Origin: Kibdelosporangium aridum
Lineage (GTDB): Bacteria; Actinomycetota; Actinomycetes; Mycobacteriales; Pseudonocardiaceae
NCBI RefSeq assembly: GCF_900176515.1
Contig: NZ_FWXV01000003.1
Span: forward strand, 682,001-746,000
Reading direction: 5' to 3'
Length of the DNA: 64,000 nucleotides
Shown in pieces: positions 8,789 to 16,755 of the stretch. Made by a program: the position numbers and the translations under genes. A model generated the notes under the pieces. It ran no database searches, was not told the DNA's origin, and worked only from the letters and a program-made list of their open reading frames with translations. Position 1 is the stretch's first letter. Every line of letters begins with the position of its first letter.

Positions 8789-10144
8789 CGTGTAAAGACG
8801 GCCAAGGAACTCGGTCAGCAGCCGCTCCCGCAGCTGGGCGGGAGCGGCTGCCAGCAAGGTGTTGACCGCGGCCATCCCCGCGCTCATGTCCACCGATGCC
8901 AGCAGGTTGTCGAACTGGTCAGCAGTCAAAGTGGACGCGTCGAGGCCGTCGACGAGTCCGGTGTCGACGACGATCGGCTTTGCTTCGGCGATCGCCGCGG
9001 TCAGGTCGCGGAGGAATTCGTCCTCGTTGCCGTGGTTCGCCGCGGTGACCGTGAGGTGCAGGTTCGCCGGTGAGTTCTGGAACGCGAACTGCGGCTGGAC
9101 GTACCAGCCTCGGTCACGCATCCGGTCTGCCAGCGAGAACAAGTCCACCTCCGGCGTGGTCACCGCCAGCAATGTGGACACCGGATCGCCAAGCACGGTC
9201 AGTCCGGCTTGCGTGATGCCTTGCCTGAGACGCTGCACGGCCGTCAAGGTTTTCGAGGCCAGTTCCAGGTATCCGTCGTCGCCGACGTGCCGGACCACGG
9301 CCCACGCCGCCGCGACCGGCCCGCCCGAGCGAGTGGACTGCATGGTGGAGTTGAGCATCGTGTAGCCAGGCCATGCGGCGCTGGCGAAGTACTGGGACCG
9401 CCTGAGTTCGGCATCCCTGTGCAGCAGTACAGAGGTCCCTTTAGGACAGTAGGCGTACTTGTGCAGGTCGACCGAGATGCTCGTGACACCAGGGACCCGG
9501 AAGTCGAACAGCGGCACGTCAACGCCGAGCCTGGCGAAATACGGCAGAACCCAGCCGCCGATACAGGCGTCGACGTGGCAGCGAACGCCTCTTTCCGCCG
9601 CTGCCAGGGCAATGTCGGCGATCGGGTCGATCACACCGTGCGCGTACGAAGGCGCGCTGGCGACCACGAGCACCGTCGTGTCGTCGATCGCGGCTCGGAT
9701 GGCCTCGGGATCGGCGGTGAAATCCTCACCGACCGGGACCGCCACCGGCCTGATGCCGAAGTAGTACGCGGCTTTGTGGAACGCGGCATGTGCGGTCACC
9801 GGGAACACAATGGACGGACGATCGACGTCCGGCCTGGCTTTTCGCGCGGCCAGAACGGCCAGCATGCACGACTCGGTACCACCCGAGGTGATCTGCCCGG
9901 CGCCGCCGTTCAGCAGCTTCGCCGCAGTCCCGACGACCTCGTTCTCCATCCGCAGCAGGCTCGGGAAAGCAGTGGGATCCAGTCCGTTCGCCGACGATGC
10001 CAGCGCATGGGCGGCGGCGCCGAGTTCGTCGATGCGCGCCAAACCGCTGTCATAGACGTAGGCCATCGTGCGGCCGCCGTGCGTCGGCAGGTCGTCGGCA
10101 CGCATCTCCCGTAGCTCGGCCAGCACCTGCTCGGCGGGTATCAC
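8765..10144 (-). CDS. PLP-dependent decarboxylase/lyase resembling sphingosine-1-phosphate lyase
   Basis: Fold-type I PLP enzyme of the group II decarboxylase superfamily, 459 aa. The motif SVDLHKYAYCPKG contains the Schiff-base Lys and closely follows the S1P-lyase pattern (S-x-D-x-H-K-Y-x-x-x-P-K-G). Other features are TSGGTESCMLA near the PLP phosphate site and HVDACIGGWVLPYF carrying the cofactor-binding Asp. Bacterial members are often labelled aspartate aminotransferase family. Start: GTG at 10144, overlapping the TGA of the MFS remnant (GTGA), showing an ancestral two-gene operon. The 5' extension of the open frame is only the MFS gene read in another frame. Substrate unknown; an amine, amino acid or phospho-amino-alcohol is possible. 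Confidence 0.85.
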   Translation of the reverse strand: MIPAEQVLAELREMRADDLPTHGGRTMAYVYDSGLARIDELGAAAHALASSANGLDPTAFPSLLRMENEVVGTAAKLLNGGAGQITSGGTESCMLAVLAARKARPDVDRPSIVFPVTAHAAFHKAAYYFGIRPVAVPVGEDFTADPEAIRAAIDDTTVLVVASAPSYAHGVIDPIADIALAAAERGVRCHVDACIGGWVLPYFARLGVDVPLFDFRVPGVTSISVDLHKYAYCPKGTSVLLHRDAELRRSQYFASAAWPGYTMLNSTMQSTRSGGPVAAAWAVVRHVGDDGYLELASKTLTAVQRLRQGITQAGLTVLGDPVSTLLAVTTPEVDLFSLADRMRDRGWYVQPQFAFQNSPANLHLTVTAANHGNEDEFLRDLTAAIAEAKPIVVDTGLVDGLDASTLTADQFDNLLASVDMSAGMAAVNTLLAAAPAQLRERLLTEFLGRLYTSGVDAGQ

Positions 10145-10628
10145 GCACGCACCTCCAGCTTCTTCGTCAACAACGGCAACGCCGCCAGCACAAGGACAAC
10201 CGGCACGACCGTGAACCCGATCAACGCGGCCGTGACCGCGCTCTGCGGCTGGACCACTGACGCGCCGGTGCTCGACACGTACCCGCCGATCGCCAGAATC
10301 AGGCCGTAAACGCCTGGGCCAAGGGCGAAGCCCAGCGTCTCCCCCGCTGTCCACACACCGGAGAACAGGCCCGCCCGGCGCACTCCGGTCCGCTTCTCCT
10401 CGGCGGTGATCACGTCCGGCAGCATCGCCCACTGATCCGCCCGGCGACAGGGTTGAAGAGCACGTCCCAGGCTTTGGGCAGCAGCACGATCAGCCCGGCC
10501 GCGGCGGCGGGCACGGCGAGCGAGTCGGTGAGGTAGGGCAGCAGCAACAGGCCAGGCACCGTCGAGAACGAGCCGGTGACCAGCGATCCCAGGCTGTATC
10601 CGGCACAGATCCGGCGTGGCACGGTCAT
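10141..10628 (-). pseudogene. Collapsed MFS (GPH/MelB-type sugar-cation symporter) gene
   Basis: Two pieces of one transporter remain. From the ATG at 10628 about 65 residues of the N-terminus are intact (helix 1-2, then VLFNPVAGRIS, equivalent to the DPLxGRxSD loop). The reading then shifts frame at about 10435-10440 and continues with about 90 C-terminal residues (AMLPDVITAEEKRTGVRRAG through the last two helices to LTKKLEVRA). About 280-300 residues of the family's usual 430-450 are absent. The gene cannot make a transporter. Its stop still overlaps the GTG of the PLP enzyme downstream. Confidence 0.8.
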
Positions 10629-10872
10629 GGTCGCGGGATGTTATCCCGGCATCCCCCTCGATGGACACCCGTTGACCTTGTGGTTGCCCGATTTACCTGC
10701 TCGAGTCATGACGGTCGTACCCAGCCGGCCGGTTCAGGTCAGGAGTCCGATGTGGATGGTGTGCCCGACGCACCCGTCCGGTTGCGGTGCCCCGGGGGCA
10801 AGTACACCTCCGCGGCCTGGGAACTTCCCCAAAGGGCGAGCCACTGCGGGCGTCCGCGAATAATATCAACAT

Positions 10873-12174
10873 ATGGTGAATCAGCTGGCAGCGGCGTCCA
10901 GGTTCCTTCGCCACGGGTTCGACGGCATGCTCGCCAATTACCGGCACTACGGACCGGTCTTCGCCATCGGGCCGTACACCTACTTGCTCGGACCGGACGC
11001 GAACAAGTTCGTGTTCGCCAACCCCCAGCTGTTCAGCTGGAGCAAGGCGTTCTCCTTCCTCAAACCCGCTGTCGGCGAGACGTCCATGATCGTCAGTGAC
11101 GGCGCCGAGCACAAACGCCGGCGCGGCCTCGTTCAGCCCGCGTTCCACCATCGGCACGTCAACGGATACCTCGCGGCTTTGGCCGAGGACGCGGACGCGT
11201 TGATCGACAGCTGGCAGGACGGGCAACGGGTCGACCTCGATCAGGAGTTCCGACGGGTGCTGCGCCGGATGAGCGTGCGCTCGCTGTTCGGTGACCGCAT
11301 CGGCGAGCGGGCCGATCAGTTCGGCGACCAACTCGCGGCGGTGATCGGCCTGGTCGAGGAGCAGCCCTTGCTCGTCAACGCACACCGGACGTTGCGGACG
11401 CGCAGGTTTCGCCGTGCGCTGGTCGGCAAACAGGCCATCGATCAGCAGATCATGGCCGAGATCGCCCGGGTACGCGCCGGTTCGTCCGACAGCGGGGTGC
11501 TGGCCAAGATGACGAACGCGCGCGACGAGGACGGCGCGGTGCTGTCCGACATCGAGATCCGCGACCAGGCCGTCGGGTTGATCGCGGCTGGGTTTTCGGC
11601 CGTCAGCAGTGCGATGACGTGGATCGTTCACTCGTTAATGGACAATGCGGGCGAATGGGAACTTGCCCGCGAGGAGGTCGCGCGGGTGCTCGGCGAGCGC
11701 CCGCCCAGCGGCGAGGACCTGCACCGGCTGGTCCGAGTGCACGGTGTCGTACAGGAAACGCTGCGCCTGCGGCCGCCGACGGCGATCAGCGTCCGGGTCC
11801 CGACCGAGGACTTCACCTACGCGGGTAAGCGGATCCGCGCCGGGCGACAGGTGTTCTACAGCCCATACGTCACCCATCGGCTGGCAGAGATCTGGCCGGA
11901 ACCGGAGCGGTTCATGCCGGAGCGTTGGGATCCGGCGCATGCCGCGTACCGCAAACCTGGGCCGCACGAGTTCCTGCCCTTCGGCGGCGGACCGCACCGG
12001 TGTGTCGGCTCGACGCTGGCCGTCAGCGAACTCACGGTGCTGCTGACCAGACTGTTGGCCCGGGTGGATCTGCAGCTCGAGGCTGGTTCGGCCGTGCCGA
12101 CCAAGGGCGTGCCGATCAGGCCGAAAGGCGGGTTGCGTGCTCGAGTGATCAGGCACACCGTCTCGATCGCATAA
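10873..12174 (+). CDS. Cytochrome P450
   Basis: Soluble bacterial P450, 433 aa. The heme-binding loop is FGGGPHRCVG with the thiolate ligand C377; the K-helix ExxR is ETLR (295-298), and PERF/PERW-type residues follow at about 344-352. The I-helix reads AGFSAVS (239-245), so the usual acidic residue and Thr of the AGxET motif are replaced by Ser and Ala. The start ATG at 10873 is followed at once by a GTG (10876). The gene ends 44 bp before the decarboxylase fusion and is probably cotranscribed with the polyamine genes. Substrate unknown. Confidence 0.93.
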   Translation: MVNQLAAASRFLRHGFDGMLANYRHYGPVFAIGPYTYLLGPDANKFVFANPQLFSWSKAFSFLKPAVGETSMIVSDGAEHKRRRGLVQPAFHHRHVNGYLAALAEDADALIDSWQDGQRVDLDQEFRRVLRRMSVRSLFGDRIGERADQFGDQLAAVIGLVEEQPLLVNAHRTLRTRRFRRALVGKQAIDQQIMAEIARVRAGSSDSGVLAKMTNARDEDGAVLSDIEIRDQAVGLIAAGFSAVSSAMTWIVHSLMDNAGEWELAREEVARVLGERPPSGEDLHRLVRVHGVVQETLRLRPPTAISVRVPTEDFTYAGKRIRAGRQVFYSPYVTHRLAEIWPEPERFMPERWDPAHAAYRKPGPHEFLPFGGGPHRCVGSTLAVSELTVLLTRLLARVDLQLEAGSAVPTKGVPIRPKGGLRARVIRHTVSIA

Positions 12175-12218
12175 GTGGATTTCGTCGCGGGGCAGGGCTG
12201 GACTTATGCTTCCCGGCT

Positions 12219-13763
12219 GTGATCGACGCCCTCCCGCAGGCGCCGGAGCGCATCAGAGCGTTCCTGGACGACCGCAGGCCACCAACCCCGTGTCTCGTGA
12301 TCGACCTCGACACGGTGCGGGAAAGCCATACCAGGCTGCGGGAAGCACTCCCGGAAGCGAGGATGTACTACGCCGTCAAGGCGAACCCGGCACCCGAGAT
12401 CATCAGGCTGCTGGCGGCCGCGGGCTGCGGCTTCGACGTGGCCGGCCGCGAGGAGATCGAGCTGTGCCTCGCCCAGGGTGCGCGGCCGGAGCTGATCTCG
12501 TACGGCAACCCGATCAAGAAAGCCCGGGACATCGCGTACGCCCACCGGGTCGGCGTGCGCCGGTTCACCTTCGACAGCGAAGCCGACCTGGAGACGATCG
12601 CGACGTTCGCACCGGGTGTAAGCGTCTGGTGCCGGATTCTCGTGGACAGCAGGGGCTCCCAGACGCCCTTCGGTCACAAGTTCGGATGCGCACCCGACAT
12701 GGCCGCGCGCTTGCTCGTCAGGGCTGCCGCACTGGGGCTTGACCCCGAAGGCGTGGCGTTCCACGTCGGCTCGCAGCACATGGATCCGTCGGCGTGGGAG
12801 CCGTGGATCGCCGCGGCCGGCCGCGTCACGCGTACCGTCGCCGCACAGGGAATCACGCTGCGAGGCTTGAACATCGGCGGCGGCTTCCCTGGCCGGTACC
12901 TGATCGACCCGCCGCCGCTGGCCGACTACGCCGACACGATCCGCGCGGCGATCGCCACGTATTTCGACCACCCCGTGGAGCTCGCCATCGAGCCGGGCCG
13001 GGTGCTCGTCGCCGAGGCCGGGATGATCCGCAGCGAGGTCGTGCTGGTGTCACGCAAGTCCGACATGGACCAGAAGCGCTGGGTGTACCTCGACATCGGG
13101 CGTTATGGCGGAATGGCCGAGACCGAGAACGAGGCGATCGCGTACCGTCTGCAGACCGCGCAGGACCACGAGCCGACCGGTCCGGTCATCATCGCCGGAC
13201 CATCGTGCGACGGCGATGACGTGCTCTACCAACGGACTCCGTACGAGCTGCCCCTGTCGCTGCGCGCCGGTGACTACGTCGACATCATGAGCACTGGCGC
13301 CTACACGCAGAGCTACTCTTCGGTGGCTTTCAACGGGTTCCCGCCGCTGCGGACGTACTTCGTCGGCGGTGCACCGCTTTCCGCCGCCATGGACGATGCG
13401 TCGGAGGTCGGGGAGTTCGCCGGGCGGCACGTGCTCGCGGAGTTCGAGGGTGTCTCGGCCGAACTGCTCGACGACGCCCAGTTCCTCTGCGAAAGCCTGG
13501 AACGCGCGCTGGACAAGGCGGGCGCGACCGTGTGCGACATGTCGTTCAAGCAGTTCGAGCCGCAGGGTGTGACCGTGCTAGCGCTGCTGTCGGAGTCGCA
13601 CGCGTCCATCCACTCGTACCCGGAACGTGGTGCGGTGTTCATCGACGTGTTCACCTGCGGCCGGGTCGCCGACCCTGAGCTGGCGGTGAACCTGTTGCGA
13701 GACATGCTCGACCCGGGCGTGTCCAGGATCAGTGTCGTCCACAGAGGACAGGAGAACCGGTGA
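12219..13763 (+). CDS. Bifunctional fusion: ornithine-type (group IV) decarboxylase + S-adenosylmethionine decarboxylase
   Basis: 514 aa with two complete enzymes. Residues 1-395 are an alanine-racemase-fold PLP decarboxylase: VKANP with the PLP Lys (K54), HVGSQ, GGGFPG (220s), EPGR (258-261) and GPSCDGDDV with C330/D331. Residues about 401-514 are a SpeH-type AdoMet decarboxylase proenzyme: the self-cleavage site is E459-S460 in SESHASIHSYPE (S460 would become pyruvoyl), with H465 and C480 (DVFTCG). One polypeptide would make the diamine and the aminopropyl donor. GTG start at 12219, 44 bp after the P450. Overlaps speE by 4 bp. Whether the diamine substrate is ornithine, lysine or a carboxylated form is not decidable here. 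Confidence 0.93.
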   Translation: MIDALPQAPERIRAFLDDRRPPTPCLVIDLDTVRESHTRLREALPEARMYYAVKANPAPEIIRLLAAAGCGFDVAGREEIELCLAQGARPELISYGNPIKKARDIAYAHRVGVRRFTFDSEADLETIATFAPGVSVWCRILVDSRGSQTPFGHKFGCAPDMAARLLVRAAALGLDPEGVAFHVGSQHMDPSAWEPWIAAAGRVTRTVAAQGITLRGLNIGGGFPGRYLIDPPPLADYADTIRAAIATYFDHPVELAIEPGRVLVAEAGMIRSEVVLVSRKSDMDQKRWVYLDIGRYGGMAETENEAIAYRLQTAQDHEPTGPVIIAGPSCDGDDVLYQRTPYELPLSLRAGDYVDIMSTGAYTQSYSSVAFNGFPPLRTYFVGGAPLSAAMDDASEVGEFAGRHVLAEFEGVSAELLDDAQFLCESLERALDKAGATVCDMSFKQFEPQGVTVLALLSESHASIHSYPERGAVFIDVFTCGRVADPELAVNLLRDMLDPGVSRISVVHRGQENR

Positions 13764-14590
13764 GGATCGAGGAGCCGGTCGGTGCCGGGCTGACCCGTGT
13801 GTGGCAGGTCGACGAGGTGATCGTCGACACCAAGACGGAGTTTCAGCACCTGGTGATCGGCAGGACCGCGCAGGGCGTTTCGTTGTTCTGCGACAACGAA
13901 CGGCAGAGCACGGACTTCAGCCAGCTCGTCTACCACGAGGCGCTGATGGTGCCCGCGTTCCTGCTCGCCGCGCAGGTCGACCGCGTGCTCATCGTGGGAT
14001 CGAGCGAAGGCGTCGCGAGCCAGATGGCCGTCGAAGCGGGCGCCACGGTGGTCGACCATGTCGACATCGACACCGAGGCCGTCAAGCTGTGCGCTGAGCA
14101 CCTGCCGTACGGCTACACGCTCTCCGAGCTTGCCGCCGCCGAGAAGGGCGACGGCCCGATCCGGGTCATGTACGCCGATGGGTTCGAGTACATCCGTACT
14201 TCTTCGGAGAAGTACGACATCGTCGTCGTAGACCTGCCCGACGAACAGGACGACCACGACGCCCAGCAGAACAGGCTGTACGGCGCCGAGTTCCTCCAGA
14301 TGTGCAAGCGCCTGCTCACGCCCGGCGGCGTGGTCGCCTACCAGGGCGGCTGCCCGACGCTGTGGCGCAACGCGACGCTGGTGAAGTGCTGGCGCCGGTT
14401 CGAGGAGGTCTTCCCCGCACCGGTGTACTTCGGCTCGGACGAGCACGAGTGGGCGTTCTTCTTCGGCACGTCGGCGGAAGTCCCGGTCTCGACGATGGTC
14501 TCCAGGCTGGCTTCGTCGAAGTACACCCCGAAGACCATCGACGCACGCACGCTGGAAGGCTCGACGGTTCCGCCGATCAGCCTTCGCTGA
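13760..14590 (+). CDS. speE: Polyamine aminopropyltransferase (spermidine synthase-like)
   Basis: Rossmann-fold aminopropyltransferase, 276 aa, which would transfer the aminopropyl group from decarboxylated AdoMet to the diamine made by the preceding fusion enzyme. Conserved features: DNERQSTDFSQLVYHEAL (substrate-side Tyr/His region), the donor-binding VDIDTEAV, and VVVDLPDE where the catalytic Asp is expected. The glycine loop is altered: the usual GGGDGG reads GSSEGV. The GTG start at 13760 is within GTGA overlapping the previous stop, preceded by GGAG. The 3' end overlaps the convergent DUF3817 gene by 14 bp. Confidence 0.88.
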   Translation: MRIEEPVGAGLTRVWQVDEVIVDTKTEFQHLVIGRTAQGVSLFCDNERQSTDFSQLVYHEALMVPAFLLAAQVDRVLIVGSSEGVASQMAVEAGATVVDHVDIDTEAVKLCAEHLPYGYTLSELAAAEKGDGPIRVMYADGFEYIRTSSEKYDIVVVDLPDEQDDHDAQQNRLYGAEFLQMCKRLLTPGGVVAYQGGCPTLWRNATLVKCWRRFEEVFPAPVYFGSDEHEWAFFFGTSAEVPVSTMVSRLASSKYTPKTIDARTLEGSTVPPISLR

Positions 14591-14939
14591 GCTCCCTGGT
14601 GACGCGGCGCTCGGCGACGAACGACACGAACGGGATCATCCCGGCGAGCAGGATCAGCCCGGTCTTGACGATCGGCCAGCGGGCCTTGAGGCCGAGGTCG
14701 ACCGTCAAGACCAGGTAGATCACGTACAGGAAGCCGTGCACCGGCCCGACGATCCGGCTGTACTGCGGCTGGTCGAACCCGTAGTTCATGATCATCGCGC
14801 CGACCAGGGCGAGCAGGCCGACGCCGACGACGTAGGCGAGCACCCGGTAGCGGGCCAACGCACCCTTCAGACCGGGGGCGGCGGCGTCCCGGGCCGGGCT
14901 CTCCTCGTTGGTGGCGACGGGTGGTTCAGGGGCGGTCAT
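14577..14939 (-). CDS. DUF3817 integral membrane protein
   Basis: DUF3817 family protein, 120 aa, with three or so membrane helices: LAYVVGVGLLALVGAMIMN, a helix around FLYVIYLVLTVDLGL, and GLILLAGMIPFVSFVAE. The C-terminal PFVSFVAERRV is typical. The N-terminus is Pro/Glu-rich and cytoplasmic. The ATG overlaps the upstream gene's stop (ATGA), so the two small membrane proteins form an operon. Function of the family is unknown. Confidence 0.9.
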   Translation of the reverse strand: MTAPEPPVATNEESPARDAAAPGLKGALARYRVLAYVVGVGLLALVGAMIMNYGFDQPQYSRIVGPVHGFLYVIYLVLTVDLGLKARWPIVKTGLILLAGMIPFVSFVAERRVTRELSEG

Positions 14940-15307
14940 GGGTGTTCCTTCGCGTTCAACTCGGCCAGGTATTTGTTGTACGCGGCCAGCTCGTCGTCCG
15001 GCTCCGGCTCGGGGTCAGTCACCTGCGGCGGCCTCGGCTTGGGCAGCGTGGTGGGAGGCTCGGCGGGTCCCGCCCCGGCCCGCTCCTGATCCTCCCGCTG
15101 CCGCAGCCGCCGAATCCGCCACACCATGAACGCCGGGAACAGCCCGAACAAGGGCCATTGCAGAACGTAGCCAAGGTTTTGCCACGACCCGCTGGCCGAC
15201 TCGTACCGGTTCCACTGCCACCACGCCAACAGGCACGCACCGGCCAGACTGACCACGCAGACCACGACGATCGCCAGCCTGCGCACAAAAATCCGGTCAT
15301 TGCGCAC
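14936..15307 (-). CDS. Small membrane protein with acidic C-terminal tail
   Basis: 123 aa, not assigned to a named family by me. Two membrane helices are visible (about residues 9-28, and about 46-63 around WPLFGLFPAFMVWRI), followed by a basic RRLRQRE segment and a Pro/Glu-rich tail ending in LAAYNKYLAELNAKE. The same gene order, this protein followed by DUF3817, recurs in actinobacteria as far as I recall. It is coupled to the downstream DUF3817 gene by a 4-bp overlap. Confidence 0.8.
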   Translation of the reverse strand: MRNDRIFVRRLAIVVVCVVSLAGACLLAWWQWNRYESASGSWQNLGYVLQWPLFGLFPAFMVWRIRRLRQREDQERAGAGPAEPPTTLPKPRPPQVTDPEPEPDDELAAYNKYLAELNAKEHP

Positions 15308-15475
15308 GTCTCGACGCTAGCATCTCCACCCTGAGTGATTGCCGACACCAAGGTACTGGCACGATCTCGCAGTCCACACAGACCAAAGCAGTTCTACAAC
15401 GCAAGAGTCCGCATAGGACACCCAGACACCCGTGTAGATTGTGTCGCAGCACAACGTCAGTAAAGGCAGGTTGAC

Positions 15476-15649
15476 GTGGCGGGCAGCCCGGCAACTGAGG
15501 TCCGGACCAACATGGTCGACCTGACCTCGATCCCGCTGAGCGAACTGCGCTCAGGCCGGCCGCAGGCAACTGTCGAAGCCGCCCAGGAATGGGCGCTGTC
15601 GTATGCCGGTGGCCCGGACGCCACCATGATTCAGGTTCAGAACCAGTAA
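15476..15649 (+). CDS. Short peptide, candidate RiPP precursor (FxsA-like leader)
   Basis: 57 aa, preceded by AAAGGCAGG with 5 bp to the GTG start. The segment MVDLTSIPLSELR resembles the leader-like part of FxSxx-COOH peptides, and the short C-terminus MIQVQNQ after a GGPD spacer would be the core. It lacks the canonical FxSxx ending. It stands 39 bp upstream of an HExxH peptide-modification gene, the usual partner of such precursors, which supports the assignment. The adjacent modification gene is broken, so the peptide may now be unmodified or unexpressed. Confidence 0.6.
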   Translation: MAGSPATEVRTNMVDLTSIPLSELRSGRPQATVEAAQEWALSYAGGPDATMIQVQNQ

Positions 15650-15688
15650 CGCGTCACCTGCTGGGTTCTGTAGTGAAAGGCTAGGCGA

Positions 15689-16755
15689 ATGCCCGGCAAC
15701 GCGGTCACCCATCAGCTGTCCCCCGCTTTCCTTGCCGAATTCTGCTCGGGCGCTATCACGCCGCATTCGATGAACGAACTGCAGGCCAGCGTTTACAGCC
15801 AGCGACGCGCCATGTGGCTCGCCGTCACTATGACGGCGCCGGGCCATCCCGGTGTTTCCGATTTTCTCGCTGAATTGGAACAGGCCTGGACCATCGTCGA
15901 AGGGCTGGAAAAGCACGCCCCAGAAGTCGTCGAGAGCATCCTGATGCACCCGTCGACGGGGGTATGGCTGGTCAGGGCCCTGCGTGCGCTGCTCGGTCAC
16001 CTTGACCTCGGCGAACTGCACTACCTGCGATGCCTCGCCGCAGCCGCCGCAATCCGGGCCGGACATCCGTGCACCTTGGCAGTGCCGGCGATCCGCGGGG
16101 TCGTTTCGTTGCCGACCGTCGGTCACGTACGGATCCCCACCGAATCCAAGATGTGCTTTGTCGAACTGCGCAACTCCGCCGGCTCGACAACTCTGCACAT
16201 CGGCGAGGACGCCGCACCGATCAGTTTCGGTTACAGCACGGCCAGCCAGCCCGGGATTTTCTCCCACGCGATATCACCACGCCACGGTTCATGGCGTCGA
16301 TCTGCTAGTGGAGATCGACGACAACAATCCGTACCGCGAATTCGCCGATCCGCGCGAGCCCGATCTGTTGACCGAGGCCGAATGGACTCGTTGGCAGGAG
16401 TTGTTCGACAGCGCATGGGACATGCTCACACAGCGACACCGCGGTTACGCTGAGGAGCTGTCCGCCGGCTTGCGGACATTCGTCCCCGTCCGCGGCAACC
16501 AGGGTTTCGCGGGATCGTCATCGAGTGCCGCCTTCGGTGCGATCGCACTCAGCTCGAAGAACTCCGCGGCCGCACTGGCCGACGTGCTGATCCACGAACT
16601 CCAGCACTCCAAACTCAACGCCCTGCTCGAGCTCGTCACACTGCGTCACGAAGGCGCTGAACATTGTGGGTACGCCCCATGGCGCCCCGATCCGCGCCCC
16701 CTGACAGGCCTGCTCCATGGCATTTATGCCTTCGTCAGCGTCGTCGAGTTTTTCC
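15689..16755 (+). pseudogene. HExxH-motif putative peptide-modification protein, frameshifted and 3'-truncated
   Basis: The first about 190 residues from the ATG at 15689 read in one frame (through SFGYSTASQPG). The family-like sequence then resumes in the +1 frame (HHATVHGVDLLVE, DDNNPYREF). Removing one T from the TTTT run at 16257-16260 would restore the frame. The metal-binding motif HELQH is encoded at 16593-16607 in LIHELQHSKLNAL, followed by APWRPDPRPLTGLLHGIYAFV. Family resemblance stops at about 16750, where the DNA becomes the antisense of an NB-ARC-like fragment, so the C-terminal third is missing. Known relatives act as peptide beta-hydroxylases in RiPP pathways or accompany radical-SAM cyclophane systems; no radical SAM gene remains here. 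Confidence 0.72.

Noticed and set aside
10429..10668. Longer start for the MFS remnant at 10668
   Set aside because: That frame is not the MFS frame near its N-terminus; the family-like start is the ATG at 10628.
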